Shown here: in pieces, positions 17,899 to 27,056 of the stretch | Numbering within the stretch: the first letter of the stretch is position 1 | Layout: each line of letters begins with the position of its first letter | Assembly (NCBI GenBank): GCA_008364785.1 | Contig: VTTJ01000002.1 | Span: forward strand, 62,001 to 126,000 | DNA from: Bacillus sp. BGMRC 2118 | Lineage (GTDB): Bacteria; Bacillota; Bacilli; Bacillales; SA4 | Reading direction: 5' to 3' | DNA length: 64,000 nt | Program-made: the position numbers and the translations under genes | Notes under the pieces: model-generated | Databases searched by the model: none | The model's input: only the letters and a program-made list of their open reading frames with translations | Told to the model about the DNA's origin: nothing

Positions 17899-18507
17899 GT
17901 GAATGTATTTTACAATGCTCAAGGTATTGGTGATACGTTAATTATCTCGTTACAAGATTGTAACCGTGAACTAAAACAATACGAGCGTATAGGAAACGTT
18001 GCTAGAATATTCAATAGTGAAACCAATGAAACAATCGGTTTTAATATCTTTAATGCTTCTGAATTTATAACGATTGAAGAAAGTGGAAGAGTGTCCCTTA
18101 CTGAACAATTAGGTAACAACATTCAACAATACTTATCGGAAAATGGAATTCATGAAGAAATAAATTTGGATTTCTCTCCAAAGTTTGTTGTAGGTTTTGT
18201 GGTGGAAAAAGAAAAGCATCCAAATGCAGATAAGTTAAGTGTATGTAAGGTAGATGTTGGCACAGAAATCTTACAAATAGTGTGTGGTGCACGGAATATT
18301 GATGCAGGTCAAAAGGTTGTTGTCGCAAAGGTTGGAGCAGTTATGCCAAGCGGTCTTCTAATCAAAGATGCTGAATTAAGAGGCGTTGCATCGTCAGGAA
18401 TGATTTGTTCAGCACGTGAACTTGACCTTCCAGATGCCCCGACAGAAAAGGGAATACTCGTATTGGGAAATGAGTATGAAACAGGACAAGCATTCTCCAA
18501 TATATAA
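17899..18507 (+). CDS. ytpR: YtpR family tRNA-binding protein
   Basis: A 202-residue protein: N-terminal YtpR-specific domain (1-90) and C-terminal OB-fold tRNA-binding domain (about 92-198) like that of PheRS beta and Trbp111. Recognisable segments are [25 protein letters not shown] and [14 protein letters not shown]. It may bind tRNA in a structure-specific manner; the role is unknown. GTG start with GAGAGG upstream. A terminator follows, separating it from sftA. Confidence 0.92.
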   Translation: MNVFYNAQGIGDTLIISLQDCNRELKQYERIGNVARIFNSETNETIGFNIFNASEFITIEESGRVSLTEQLGNNIQQYLSENGIHEEINLDFSPKFVVGFVVEKEKHPNADKLSVCKVDVGTEILQIVCGARNIDAGQKVVVAKVGAVMPSGLLIKDAELRGVASSGMICSARELDLPDAPTEKGILVLGNEYETGQAFSNI

Positions 18508-18511
18508 TAGT

Positions 18512-18548
18512 AAAAGCCAGTAGTTCTAGGACTATTGGCTTTTTATTA
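18512..18548 (+). terminator. ytpPQR terminator
   Basis: AAAAGCCAGTAGT pairs with ACTATTGGCTTTT (one G-T pair), six-base loop, T tail. Confidence 0.85.
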
Positions 18549-18634
18549 TCGACTCTTTAATTTATTACCCCAAATTCCAACAATAACTGATAAAATAGAA
18601 AGATACTAGTTTCAAATTGAAAGAGTGGTTTTAC

Positions 18635-20971
18635 ATGATAAAGTACATTAAAAAGTTCTATTCATACATAGTTGGGGATGCAGAAAACGTTCAGAAAGAA
18701 CTTTTAGAAACAAACGATTCAACCCATCAAGTAAAGAATCCTAATGAATCAGAAATTAAGGCAAGAGTTTCGTACCAATATCCTGAAAGAAACTTTCGTT
18801 TTCCTTTAATAGCAGATTCTGAGATACAACAAAAAGGGAAGAGAAGACCACCAAGACAGCCTGTAAATAATAAGCCTGTCATTCCGGCTTCATCTCAATC
18901 GGCTCCAAGACAATCACCCGGTAGAAAGAAGGAGCCAATCCGTAGTAGTGAGCCGAGTAAAGGAAAAGTACCCTCTGGCCCATTTAGAGCAACTGAGGTA
19001 CCGTCCCCTGTATATGGATTTAGGGAAAGAGTAAAGCCTAATCAGGAAAGTGAACTAGTAGAGTTTGAGCTTCCAGAGACAACTACCATTCCTACTTTCC
19101 AAAGTGAAGATATCGAAGTACCTACATACACAAAAGAATATGAAGAGGAAACAGAGTTTGAGAGATTTGAAGCCTATGAAGACTATCCTAGTACCTTTGG
19201 AGAAGACAGTAAGGGATACGTAGAGCAAGAACACGAAGAACACGAAGAACACGAAGAACACGAAGAACACCAAGTAGAACAACAACAACAACAGGAGCAG
19301 ATGCGTCAAGAACCTGAAGAACAACAACAGCCTTTCGAAAGTGTAGTAAATGATATTTCTCAACAAGATGTTAAGGACAAGAAGGAAGAGACAATCTCTT
19401 CTCAAACACAGCAAATATCGAAGGAAGAAGTGAGGACTAGGAAGCCTATTCCTTTTAATGTAGTGATGCTGAAGCAAGATCGAGAAAGATTGAACCAAAA
19501 GCCACGTGAATTAGAAAAAGAAACACCGCAATCCAGCGGCTATCAATTTCCGCCACTTCACTTTCTAACTAGACCAAAGCACGATGTCATTACAGACGAG
19601 AAGTGGCTTGAAGAGCAAAAAGAGCTATTAGACGTTACGCTAGAAAACTTTAATGTGAGAGCAAAGGTCGTAAATGTGACCCAAGGCCCCTCTGTCACAC
19701 GATTTGAAGTGCACCCGGAGCCTGGAGTAAAGGTTAACAAAATTACGAACCTATCAGATGACATTAAGCTCTCTCTATCAGCAAGAGATATTAGAATGGA
19801 AGCACCAATACCAGGGAAAAATACAATTGGGATTGAAGTGCCAAATAAAGTTAGTAAGCCAGTTATGTTAAGTGAGATTATAAACAGTTCTGCATTCAGA
19901 AATAATGCTTCTCCGTTAACCGTTGCGTTAGGACTGGATATTTCGGGAAAACCTATCATTACAGATTTGAATAAAATGCCTCACGGATTAATTGCTGGTG
20001 CAACAGGATCGGGGAAAAGTGTATGTATTAATGCAATGCTCATAAGCTTGTTATACAAAGCCTCTCCAGATCAAGTTAAGCTTTTACTAATTGATCCGAA
20101 GATGGTAGAGCTTGCTCCATATAATGATATCCCTCATTTAGTCAGTCCTGTGATTACTGATGTAAAGGCAGCAACCGCAGCATTAAAGTGGGCTGTTGAG
20201 GAAATGGAACGACGTTATGAGAGATTTGCCCACTCAGGCGTTCGTGATATTAACCGTTATAATGAACTTGTACGAGAACATAATGAGCTTTCAGGTGAAA
20301 TGCCATTCTTAGTCATCATTATTGATGAGTTGGCGGATTTGATGATGGTAGCACCAGGAGAAGTAGAGGAATCAATTTGCCGTATCGCACAAAAGGCAAG
20401 GGCTTGCGGTATTCATTTATTACTAGCTACACAGCGTCCTTCCGTAGATGTTATTACAGGTCTTATAAAGGCAAATGTTCCAACACGAATAGCTTTTTCT
20501 GTGTCTTCTCAAGTGGATTCTAGAACTATTATTGACGTTAGTGGTGCGGAGAAGCTACTGGGCAGAGGAGATATGCTATTATTAGAAAATGGTTCGTCTA
20601 AGTCTGTCAGATTGCAAGGTAATTTCGTATCCGACAACGAAATTGAGAATATCGTTTCGTTTGTGAAAGAACGACAGAAGCCTGAGTATTTGTTCCATCA
20701 ACAAGACTTAGTATCAAAATCAAATGTTAGTCATGATGAGGATGAGTTGTTCAATGAAGCCTGTGAGTTTGTTATTGAACAAGGTGGTGCATCATCATCT
20801 TTATTACAACGCAGGTTCCGTATTGGGTATAATCGTGCTGCAAGACTAATTGAAATGATGGAAGAGTATGGAATTGTTTCTGAACAACGAGGTAGTAAAC
20901 AGCGAGATGTACTTATTACAGCAGATGAATGGCTAGAATTACAAGACGTAAATTCTACTTCAATATCTTAA
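18635..20971 (+). CDS. sftA: DNA translocase SftA (FtsK/SpoIIIE family)
   Basis: Soluble septum-associated DNA pump that moves chromosome arms away from the closing septum before SpoIIIE acts. About 778 residues: no transmembrane region; a long disordered acidic/proline-rich linker (about 30-300) with a Glu-His repeat; then the FtsK motor with Walker A GATGSGKSVC (near 455) and Walker B VIIIDELADLM (near 560); and a C-terminal gamma winged helix (QRRFRIGYNRAARLIEMME) for SRS/KOPS-type DNA recognition. Start at ATG 18635; the upstream TTG at 18617 is less likely because the ribosome site GAGTGG lies between them. Alone in its operon. Confidence 0.95.
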   Translation: MIKYIKKFYSYIVGDAENVQKELLETNDSTHQVKNPNESEIKARVSYQYPERNFRFPLIADSEIQQKGKRRPPRQPVNNKPVIPASSQSAPRQSPGRKKEPIRSSEPSKGKVPSGPFRATEVPSPVYGFRERVKPNQESELVEFELPETTTIPTFQSEDIEVPTYTKEYEEETEFERFEAYEDYPSTFGEDSKGYVEQEHEEHEEHEEHEEHQVEQQQQQEQMRQEPEEQQQPFESVVNDISQQDVKDKKEETISSQTQQISKEEVRTRKPIPFNVVMLKQDRERLNQKPRELEKETPQSSGYQFPPLHFLTRPKHDVITDEKWLEEQKELLDVTLENFNVRAKVVNVTQGPSVTRFEVHPEPGVKVNKITNLSDDIKLSLSARDIRMEAPIPGKNTIGIEVPNKVSKPVMLSEIINSSAFRNNASPLTVALGLDISGKPIITDLNKMPHGLIAGATGSGKSVCINAMLISLLYKASPDQVKLLLIDPKMVELAPYNDIPHLVSPVITDVKAATAALKWAVEEMERRYERFAHSGVRDINRYNELVREHNELSGEMPFLVIIIDELADLMMVAPGEVEESICRIAQKARACGIHLLLATQRPSVDVITGLIKANVPTRIAFSVSSQVDSRTIIDVSGAEKLLGRGDMLLLENGSSKSVRLQGNFVSDNEIENIVSFVKERQKPEYLFHQQDLVSKSNVSHDEDELFNEACEFVIEQGGASSSLLQRRFRIGYNRAARLIEMMEEYGIVSEQRGSKQRDVLITADEWLELQDVNSTSIS
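19229..19273 (+). repeat. 9-bp coding microsatellite in sftA
   Basis: Five tandem units of GAACACGAA (the last one GAACACCAA) encode a run of Glu-His-Glu triplets in the disordered linker. The unit is a multiple of three, so copy-number change would keep the reading frame. Confidence 0.9.
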
Positions 20972-21054
20972 CGATTGGAAAAATGATGAGAATTCGTTAA
21001 AATGATAGGTATGTCTATACTAGTTGATTGTAGAAAGAGACGAGGATCATAAAC

Positions 21055-22152
21055 ATGAAGGAAATAGAGTTAAAGCTACAGGGAAAAATTAAACGGCTGA
21101 CAAATCGTACGTTTAAGTTTGATGAGCGTATTCGTGATGGTTGGTTTTCTGCCGTCTACTTCTTGAAAACAAGAGAAATTGTCAAACGACATAAGCCCGA
21201 CAATATTGTAACAATGCAGTTTTTTCAAAAGCAGCATGCTGTATTATGTGGAACAGATGAAGTCATTGCATTAGTTAAAACGTTTGCTGATCATCCTGAT
21301 GAACTTGAAATTCATTCTTTAAAAGATGGAGATAAAATTAGCCCATTTGAAACGGTACTGACGATTAAAGGACCTTACCAAAACTTCGGTTACCTAGAGG
21401 GTATCATAGATGGTATATTAGCAAGAAGAACGTCCGTTGCAACTAGTGTTTATAATGTGATGAATGCGGGAGCAAAAAACGGAATTCAAAAACCCATTAT
21501 CTTTATGGGGGACCGTGATGATCACTACACACAGCAAGCTGGAGACGGATATGCTGCATACATCGGTGGCTCAAAGGCGCAAGCGACTCATGCAATGAAT
21601 GAATGGTGGGGAAAGCAAGGGATGGGAACGATGCCACATGCGCTTATCCAATTATTCAATGGTGATGTTGTTGAAGCTGCAAAAGCGTATCAAGATACCT
21701 TCCCAGAAGATGAATTGATGGTACTTGTTGATTACAATAATGATGTCATTACCGATGCACTTAAAGTTGCAAAGGAATTTGGAGAAGATTTAAAAGCTGT
21801 TCGTTTAGATACTTCAAGAACAATGATTGATCAATACTTTGTTCGAAATCCAGATATTCTTGGTACGTTTGATCCACGTGGTGTTAATGTACCTCTTGTT
21901 TTTGCTTTACGAGAAGCTTTAGATAACGAAGGGTATCATCATGTGAAGATTGTAGTGACTGGTGGATTTAATGAAAAACGGATTATAGAATTTGAGGAAC
22001 AACAAGTTCCTGTTGATATGTACGGAGTTGGAAGTAGCCTGCTTAAGATTAACATTGGATTCACTGGAGACAACGTTGAATTAAATGGTGAACCAGAAGC
22101 AAAAGCGGGGCGCAGGTTAAGACCGAACCCTAGATTAGAACAAGTAGACTAA
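21055..22152 (+). CDS. Nicotinate phosphoribosyltransferase
   Basis: A 365-residue enzyme joining nicotinate and PRPP in NAD salvage. It belongs to the shorter NAPRTase type, not the roughly 490-residue one. Recognisable are RIRDGWFSAVYFLKTREI, ARRTSVATSVYNV, GDRDDHYTQQAGDGYAAYIGG, and the phosphate-binding KIVVTGGFNEKRI followed by MYGVGSSL, typical of the type II phosphoribosyltransferase barrel. It stands between sftA and murC as a separate unit with its own upstream spacer. Confidence 0.88.
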   Translation: MKEIELKLQGKIKRLTNRTFKFDERIRDGWFSAVYFLKTREIVKRHKPDNIVTMQFFQKQHAVLCGTDEVIALVKTFADHPDELEIHSLKDGDKISPFETVLTIKGPYQNFGYLEGIIDGILARRTSVATSVYNVMNAGAKNGIQKPIIFMGDRDDHYTQQAGDGYAAYIGGSKAQATHAMNEWWGKQGMGTMPHALIQLFNGDVVEAAKAYQDTFPEDELMVLVDYNNDVITDALKVAKEFGEDLKAVRLDTSRTMIDQYFVRNPDILGTFDPRGVNVPLVFALREALDNEGYHHVKIVVTGGFNEKRIIEFEEQQVPVDMYGVGSSLLKINIGFTGDNVELNGEPEAKAGRRLRPNPRLEQVD

Positions 22153-22389
22153 CGTAAACAAGAACTGGTAGATTCTCTATCAGTTTCTCTGTTTTTATGA
22201 CTAATATCTGAATAGATAATTAAGTCAATATTCCTTTTATGCATTTCATGTAGACAGTGATATAATAATATAGTGTTTTTTTACATACAATGACACTAGA
22301 AGATGAGGACAATCTCAAATCTAGATTCATGTCATATACTGTCTACAGGTAGACCGCTCGAATTGATTCAAATATTGGAGGTTCTTTAT

Positions 22390-23685
22390 ATGACAGTTTA
22401 CCACTTCGTTGGAATAAAAGGCTCAGGTATGAGTCCTTTAGCACAAATATTGCACGATATGGATATACAAGTACAGGGTTCAGATGTAGAGAAACATTTC
22501 TTTACTCAAGTGGCACTTGAAGAGCGAGGGATTACAATCCTTCCTTTTAATCGAGAAAATATTAAGCCTGGACTAACCGTAATTGCTGGGAATGCTTACG
22601 CTGATACTCATGAAGAAATAGATGAAGCATTAAAATTAGAAATACCAGTTATTAGGTACCATAAGTTCCTTGGAGAATTTATGAAGAAGTTTACAAGTGT
22701 CGCTGTAACAGGAGCTCATGGAAAAACATCTACTACCGGTTTACTAGCACATGTTGTTTCTGGTGCACATCCTACTTCCTTTTTAATCGGAGATGGAACA
22801 GGAAAAGGTGCAAAGGATAGCCAATATTTTGTATTTGAGGCGTGTGAATATCGCCGCCACTTTTTATCATACCATCCTGACTATGCAATCATGACAAACA
22901 TTGATTTTGACCATCCTGATTATTATAAGGATATTGATGATGTATTTGATGCGTTTCAGCAAATGGCGCTTCAGGTGCAAAAGGGGATTATTGCTTGTGG
23001 TGATGATGAATACTTACAAAAGATACAAGCAAAGGTACCTGTATTATTTTATGGGTTTGGAGACGATAATGACTTCCAGGCTCGTAATGTTGTGAAGTCA
23101 ACTACTGGAACATCCTTTGATGTCTATGTACGTAATGACTTTTATGCTTCATTTGAAATACCTGCTTATGGAGATCATAATGTATTAAATTCATTAGCGG
23201 TCATAGCACTTTGTCATTATGAAGATATCTCGGCAGATATTGTGGCAGCTCAATTGAAAACACATAAAGGTGTGAAACGCCGATTTACTGAAAAGCAAAT
23301 CGGAACTCAAACTCTAATTGATGATTATGCTCATCACCCAACTGAAATTAAGGTAACATTAGAGGCAGCGAGACAGAAGTTTCCGACTAGAGAAATTGTA
23401 GCCATTTTTCAACCACATACGTTCTCAAGAACACAAACGTTCCTTCAAGAGTTTGCAGATAGCCTAAAAGGAGCGGACCACGTCTATTTATGTGATATTT
23501 TCGGTTCTGCTCGTGAAAATCAAGGTGAGCTAACCATTGAAGATCTTCGTGGTAAGATTGAGAATGCATCTATCTTAACAGAAGATTCAATAGAGACATT
23601 AAAGAAGCACGAAGATGGAGTTTTAATCTTTATGGGTGCTGGGGACATTCAGAAGTTTCAGAATGCGTACGAAAAGCTAATATAA
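22390..23685 (+). CDS. murC: UDP-N-acetylmuramate-L-alanine ligase
   Basis: ATP-dependent cytoplasmic ligase adding L-Ala to UDP-MurNAc, the first step of peptidoglycan stem-peptide synthesis. 431 residues: N-terminal Rossmann-like [17 protein letters not shown] loop [12 protein letters not shown], central motifs [11 protein letters not shown] and [11 protein letters not shown], and C-terminal [10 protein letters not shown] and [11 protein letters not shown] 22390 is chosen because TTGGAGG precedes it; 29 in-frame upstream codons look non-coding. A terminator follows. Confidence 0.97.
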   Translation: MTVYHFVGIKGSGMSPLAQILHDMDIQVQGSDVEKHFFTQVALEERGITILPFNRENIKPGLTVIAGNAYADTHEEIDEALKLEIPVIRYHKFLGEFMKKFTSVAVTGAHGKTSTTGLLAHVVSGAHPTSFLIGDGTGKGAKDSQYFVFEACEYRRHFLSYHPDYAIMTNIDFDHPDYYKDIDDVFDAFQQMALQVQKGIIACGDDEYLQKIQAKVPVLFYGFGDDNDFQARNVVKSTTGTSFDVYVRNDFYASFEIPAYGDHNVLNSLAVIALCHYEDISADIVAAQLKTHKGVKRRFTEKQIGTQTLIDDYAHHPTEIKVTLEAARQKFPTREIVAIFQPHTFSRTQTFLQEFADSLKGADHVYLCDIFGSARENQGELTIEDLRGKIENASILTEDSIETLKKHEDGVLIFMGAGDIQKFQNAYEKLI

Positions 23686-23692
23686 ACATGTG

Positions 23693-23733
23693 AAAAAATT
23701 GAGTGCAAACGGAATTTGTGCTCAATTTTTTTG
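23693..23733 (+). terminator. murC terminator
   Basis: AAATTGAGTGCAAA pairs with TTTGTGCTCAATTT (G-T pairs tolerated) over a short loop, then T residues. Confidence 0.85.
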
Positions 23734-23807
23734 TTGTCAGTTATTCTCAAACAAATGACACATTCTATTACGAATGAATGAAAATGAATTCGTAAAGGTT
23801 GATTAGT

Positions 23808-24416
23808 GTGTTCGGTATTAAACCTATACAGAGTAAAGATAAGTTGGATCATGTTGGAGAATTTTATCATCGTGTCTCACAGGCTAATATTGATTATTAT
23901 CATTTTTGGAAGGAAGAGACATTTCTTCATTGGGAATTTTGGTTGTCATGTGCATGCACAATTCTTCCATGGCTCCTATGGTGGAAAGTTCATAAAAGAA
24001 GTAGTAGAGCAAGGCTAATTACAGTAAGGTTATTTGTAGTGGTTATTACTTCCTGGTTTGATGCTATCGGTACTATTTATGGATTTTGGTATTACTCGGG
24101 CAAAAATTTTTCATCAATCCCATCGTATATCCCTTGGGACTTTTGCATTTTTCCGGTTATCATCATGTTATTGATACAATTCAAGAACCATATATCAGCA
24201 TGGGAGAAGGCATTATTCTTTGCTAGTATCGGTACATTTATCGGGGAACCATTATTTTGGTGGTTAGGAATGTATGTGATAGAGAAATGGAATATGCTCT
24301 ATTCATTCCCTATTTACTCTGTTATTTATCTACTTGCAGATCGTTTAAGTAAAGCACAGACTTTTGAAGTACTGTATAAAGTGGAGGAATTTATACTTTG
24401 CCTCCACTTTTTTTAG
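23808..24416 (+). CDS. CBO0543-like integral membrane protein
   Basis: A 202-residue protein with about five hydrophobic helices rich in Trp and Phe (FWLSCACTILPWLLWW, LFVVVITSWFDAIGTIYGFWYY, WDFCIFPVIIMLLIQF, and others). It resembles uncharacterised CBO0543-type membrane proteins of bacilli and clostridia; function unknown. GTG start at 23808 with AAAGG nine bases upstream; TTG 23799 overlaps that site. The last twelve codons are also the transcription terminator hairpin, so the C-terminus may be read-through of a formerly non-coding hairpin. Confidence 0.75.
   Translation: MFGIKPIQSKDKLDHVGEFYHRVSQANIDYYHFWKEETFLHWEFWLSCACTILPWLLWWKVHKRSSRARLITVRLFVVVITSWFDAIGTIYGFWYYSGKNFSSIPSYIPWDFCIFPVIIMLLIQFKNHISAWEKALFFASIGTFIGEPLFWWLGMYVIEKWNMLYSFPIYSVIYLLADRLSKAQTFEVLYKVEEFILCLHFF
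24378..24414 (+). terminator. Terminator overlapping the 3' codons of the CBO0543-like gene
   Basis: AAAGTGGAGG (24378-24387) pairs perfectly with CCTCCACTTT (24401-24410), followed by four more T residues; the TAG stop overlaps the T run. Confidence 0.85.
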
Positions 24417-24465
24417 TTATTTAAAGGAAATGATTATTTCCATATTGAATAGTAAATAAAATTAC

Positions 24466-24612
24466 CTATTCATTCTTTTTATTTAATTCCAGGTTTTCTT
24501 GAGAGTACTTCTCTACAATCTCCTCTAACTCACCAATGTCACCTTTTGCATTAATGATTTCAAAAATCTCATTTAATCCATCTGAAATCTTCTCATCTTC
24601 AGACTTTTTCAT
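24466..24612 (-). CDS. Small acidic hypothetical protein (48 aa)
   Basis: A short helical, Glu/Lys-rich protein (MKKSEDEKISDGLNEIF...) with AAGGAGGTG seven bases before the ATG, one of the better ribosome sites in the window. It is divergent from the lipoprotein gene at 24701. A longer open frame on the same strand continues upstream, antisense to that gene, but has no ribosome site and biased composition. No known family recognised. Confidence 0.65.
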   Translation of the reverse strand: MKKSEDEKISDGLNEIFEIINAKGDIGELEEIVEKYSQENLELNKKNE

Positions 24613-24700
24613 AAAGCACCTCCTTGGGTTAGGATTTTCTTCATTATTAAGTTCTCCTTTCATAAACCGGAATATCAAATAAATTTGGGGTGAAATTTCT

Positions 24701-25105
24701 ATGAAAAAATGTTTGGTAGGTAGTTTATTATTTAGGATTTGTATGATATTTGTAGCCTGTTCGACTGACTTCAAGGAGTCAAGTGAAATACTGTTCATCG
24801 AAAATGCAGAGGGAGAAGTAATAAATAAAGTGACAAACAGTGAAGATCTAAAAGCAGTACATGAATTATTAGATGGATTGGTATGGGGGAAAGGAAACGT
24901 CACATGGTTAGGGGAACCGGATTATATCTTTTATTTTGAATCGTCAGAGGAGAACGTTGACACCTCAAGATATGAAGTACGCATAACTCGAGATGGACGT
25001 AGAATTGAATTGGGTAATTTAGGAGAGCAAAAGTATATGTCATTAGTTAAATTTAAGTCTGATATTCTGTATCCAATTCTATCGGGAGAAGAGTTAAAGA
25101 AATAA
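24701..25105 (+). CDS. Hypothetical lipoprotein (134 aa)
   Basis: Short lipoprotein: MKKCLVGSLLF hydrophobic signal with a slightly atypical lipobox FVAC (Cys20) and a soluble tail of about 114 residues. The tail has alternating strands (YIFYFES, RYEVRITRDGRRIELG) and a conserved-looking HELLDGLVWGKG; no family assigned. RBS GGGGTGA. The next small gene follows in 14 bases, so the two are likely cotranscribed. Confidence 0.72.
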   Translation: MKKCLVGSLLFRICMIFVACSTDFKESSEILFIENAEGEVINKVTNSEDLKAVHELLDGLVWGKGNVTWLGEPDYIFYFESSEENVDTSRYEVRITRDGRRIELGNLGEQKYMSLVKFKSDILYPILSGEELKK

Positions 25106-25119
25106 GAAGGAGAAGACAA

Positions 25120-25218
25120 ATGTTAAAATTGTTATTGTTAGGTATTGTTACTACAATTGTTCCTATTTTAATTGTTATTTTGATCTTATCTAAATTAATG
25201 AAGAAGATGAAAAAATAG
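25120..25218 (+). CDS. Small membrane protein (32 aa), YtzI-like
   Basis: ATG at 25120 preceded by AAGGAGAAG. The product is one hydrophobic helix (LLLLGIVTTIVPILIVILIL) ending in a basic LysLysMetLysLys tail, so N-out or N-in orientation with cytoplasmic basic end is likely. Resembles small bacillar membrane peptides such as YtzI in length and layout; identity not certain. The stop codon lies in a bidirectional terminator shared with the aminopeptidase gene. Confidence 0.65.
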   Translation: MLKLLLLGIVTTIVPILIVILILSKLMKKMKK

Positions 25219-25240
25219 AGCCAAATTGGCTCTATTCTAC
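25209..25240. terminator. Bidirectional terminator, small membrane protein / aminopeptidase
   Basis: AATAGAGCC (25214-25222) pairs perfectly with GGCTCTATT (25228-25236). The minus-strand reading ends in six T residues, so it mainly serves the aminopeptidase gene. Confidence 0.8.
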
Positions 25241-26352
25241 TTTAAATTTTCTGGATTTAATACTTCTAATTCAGGAATGACAAAACGGCCATCTTTACGA
25301 ATTAATACATCATCAAAGTAAATTTCTCCTCCGCCATAATCAGGTCGTTGGATGTTTACCATATCCCAGTGGATGTTCGAGTTGTTGCCATTCCATGCAT
25401 CTTCATAAGCTTGACCAGGTGTGAAGTGGAAGCTTCCATCAATCTTCTCATCGAACAGGATATCCTGCATTGGATGTAAAATATATGGATTAACTCCTAT
25501 TGCAAATTCTCCAATATAACGAGCCCCTTCGTCTGTATCAAAGATTTTGTTAATACGTTCTGAGTCATTGGCAGTTGCTTCTACAATTTTACCATCCTTA
25601 AATGTAAGCTTTACATTCTCAAACGTGAAGCCTTGGTATGGCGATGGTGTATTGTATGTAATTACCCCATTTACAGAATCACGAACTGGTGCTGAGTATA
25701 CTTCTCCATCTGGAATGTTTAACTCACCTGCACATTTAACGGCAGGAATATCTTTAATCGAGAAAGTTAAATCTGTTCCTGGACCAGTAAGGCGAACTTT
25801 GTCTGTCTTGTTCATTAATTCAACAAGACTGTCCATTGCTTCACTCATTTTTCCGTAATCTAGATTACATACATTAAAGTAGAAGTTTTCAAATGCTTCT
25901 GTACTCATTTTTGCCAGTTGTGCCATAGAAGCATTTGGATAACGAAGTACGACCCATTTTGTTTTTGGAACACGGATGTCTCTATGTACTTTTTGCCCAA
26001 CCGTACGGCCATGGATTGCCATTTTTTCACTTGGTACATCTGATTGTTCTGAGATATTTTCTCCTGAACGAAGACCGATATAAGCATCCATTTCGCTCAT
26101 TACGTTTGCTTCAAATTTTGCAATCATTTCATATTGTTCTTCCTTAGCACCCATCAGCATTGCACGATCTACTGTGCTATCTTTTAAAGAAACGAATGGA
26201 TATCCGCCTGCAGCGTAAGCTTCACGAACTAGTGCAGTCACTAGCTCACGTTGTAAGCCAAAGTTTTCAATTAATACTTTCTCACCTTTTTGAAGCTTAC
26301 ATGAATAGTTAATCAAGTTTTTTGCTAATGTATCAATTCTAGGATCCTTCAT
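25237..26352 (-). CDS. M29 family aminopeptidase
   Basis: A 371-residue cytosolic metallo-aminopeptidase of the M29 (AmpS/PepS/aminopeptidase T) type. Typical features are the N-terminal DTLAKNLINYSCKLQKGEKVLIE, the central GPGTDLTFSIKDIP, GEVYSAPVRDSVNG with a metal Glu, DEGARYIGEFAIGVNP, and NSNIHWDMVNIQRPDYGGGEIYFDDVLI with the late metal His/Asp ligands. It is somewhat shorter than the 410-residue AmpS of B. subtilis. RBS AGGAGAGA before the ATG. Monocistronic. Confidence 0.9.
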   Translation of the reverse strand: MKDPRIDTLAKNLINYSCKLQKGEKVLIENFGLQRELVTALVREAYAAGGYPFVSLKDSTVDRAMLMGAKEEQYEMIAKFEANVMSEMDAYIGLRSGENISEQSDVPSEKMAIHGRTVGQKVHRDIRVPKTKWVVLRYPNASMAQLAKMSTEAFENFYFNVCNLDYGKMSEAMDSLVELMNKTDKVRLTGPGTDLTFSIKDIPAVKCAGELNIPDGEVYSAPVRDSVNGVITYNTPSPYQGFTFENVKLTFKDGKIVEATANDSERINKIFDTDEGARYIGEFAIGVNPYILHPMQDILFDEKIDGSFHFTPGQAYEDAWNGNNSNIHWDMVNIQRPDYGGGEIYFDDVLIRKDGRFVIPELEVLNPENLK

Positions 26353-26515
26353 CTATCTCTCTCCTCTATTATGTACTACACAGTTATTGTAACCGATTTC
26401 TTATAAAAAAGCTTAAATGAGTATAGAAGTTTTTCGTAATTTATTGAAAAACAAAGAAGGATTATAGGAAGAGATATAGAACGTGTTAAGAGGAGAATAA
26501 AAAACTTTGCAGTAT

Positions 26516-26541
26516 GTTTCATTTAATAAATAAATGGGTAT
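26516..26541 (+). promoter_or_regulatory. SigB-type promoter upstream of ytxGHJ
   Basis: GTTTCA (26516-26521), 14-base spacer, GGGTAT (26536-26541), matching the general-stress SigB consensus GTTTaa-N12-15-GGGTAt. The B. subtilis ytxGHJ operon is known to be stress-induced, which supports the reading. Confidence 0.7.
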
Positions 26542-26596
26542 TGATAGTATATGTGCAGAGATGAATTTAACGTAAAGTAGTAGGAGGAAATTTTGA

Positions 26597-27040
26597 GTGT
26601 GGATTAATTTGTTGTATATAAGTGTTGCAATTATTGCTATTTCGTTTCTCATTTTAGCCATTTACATCTCTAAGACGTTGTTAGCTGTTAGAAGAAGTCT
26701 GGATCAAATGTCAACAACGGTTGCGGATTTAGAAAAGCAAATGAGAGGTGTGACAAGAGAAACAACTGAATTATTATCAAAGACAAATCAACTAGCAGAG
26801 GACATTCAGCATAAGTCTGAATCGTTAAATACAGTTGTACTAGCTGTAAAGGAAATTGGAGACTCACTTCAACGATTTAGTGGTTCCATTAAAAATGTAA
26901 CGAGCACCATTCAACATAAAGCAGAACAAAATGGTGATAAATTGTCCCAAGCTGTTCAATGGGGTAATGTAGCGGTTGAATTGTGGGACAAGCTCAAACA
27001 AAAAAAGAACAACAGAATCTATAGATCTGATGTAGAGTAA
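26597..27040 (+). CDS. ytxG: General stress protein YtxG (DUF948)
   Basis: A 147-residue membrane-anchored protein: one N-terminal transmembrane helix (INLLYISVAIIAISFLILAIYI) followed by a long coiled coil typical of DUF948. GTG start at 26597 with GGAGG nine bases upstream. First gene of ytxG-ytxH-ytxJ, driven by a SigB-like promoter. Biochemical role unknown; B. subtilis YtxG/YtxH are general-stress proteins. Confidence 0.9.
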   Translation: MWINLLYISVAIIAISFLILAIYISKTLLAVRRSLDQMSTTVADLEKQMRGVTRETTELLSKTNQLAEDIQHKSESLNTVVLAVKEIGDSLQRFSGSIKNVTSTIQHKAEQNGDKLSQAVQWGNVAVELWDKLKQKKNNRIYRSDVE

Positions 27041-27056
27041 TGAGGAGGACTAGAAT

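Noticed and set aside
19055-19498. 147-codon minus-strand ORF opposite sftA
   Set aside because: It is the antisense of the low-complexity linker, giving a run of Phe/Leu/Val; no ribosome site.
22303-22389. 29-codon leader extension of murC
   Set aside because: A strong ribosome site (TTGGAGG) lies inside it just before ATG 22390, where the conserved MurC N-terminus begins.
24613-24903. Upstream extension of the 48-residue minus-strand protein
   Set aside because: Antisense to the lipoprotein gene and without a ribosome site; AAGGAGGTG marks the internal ATG.
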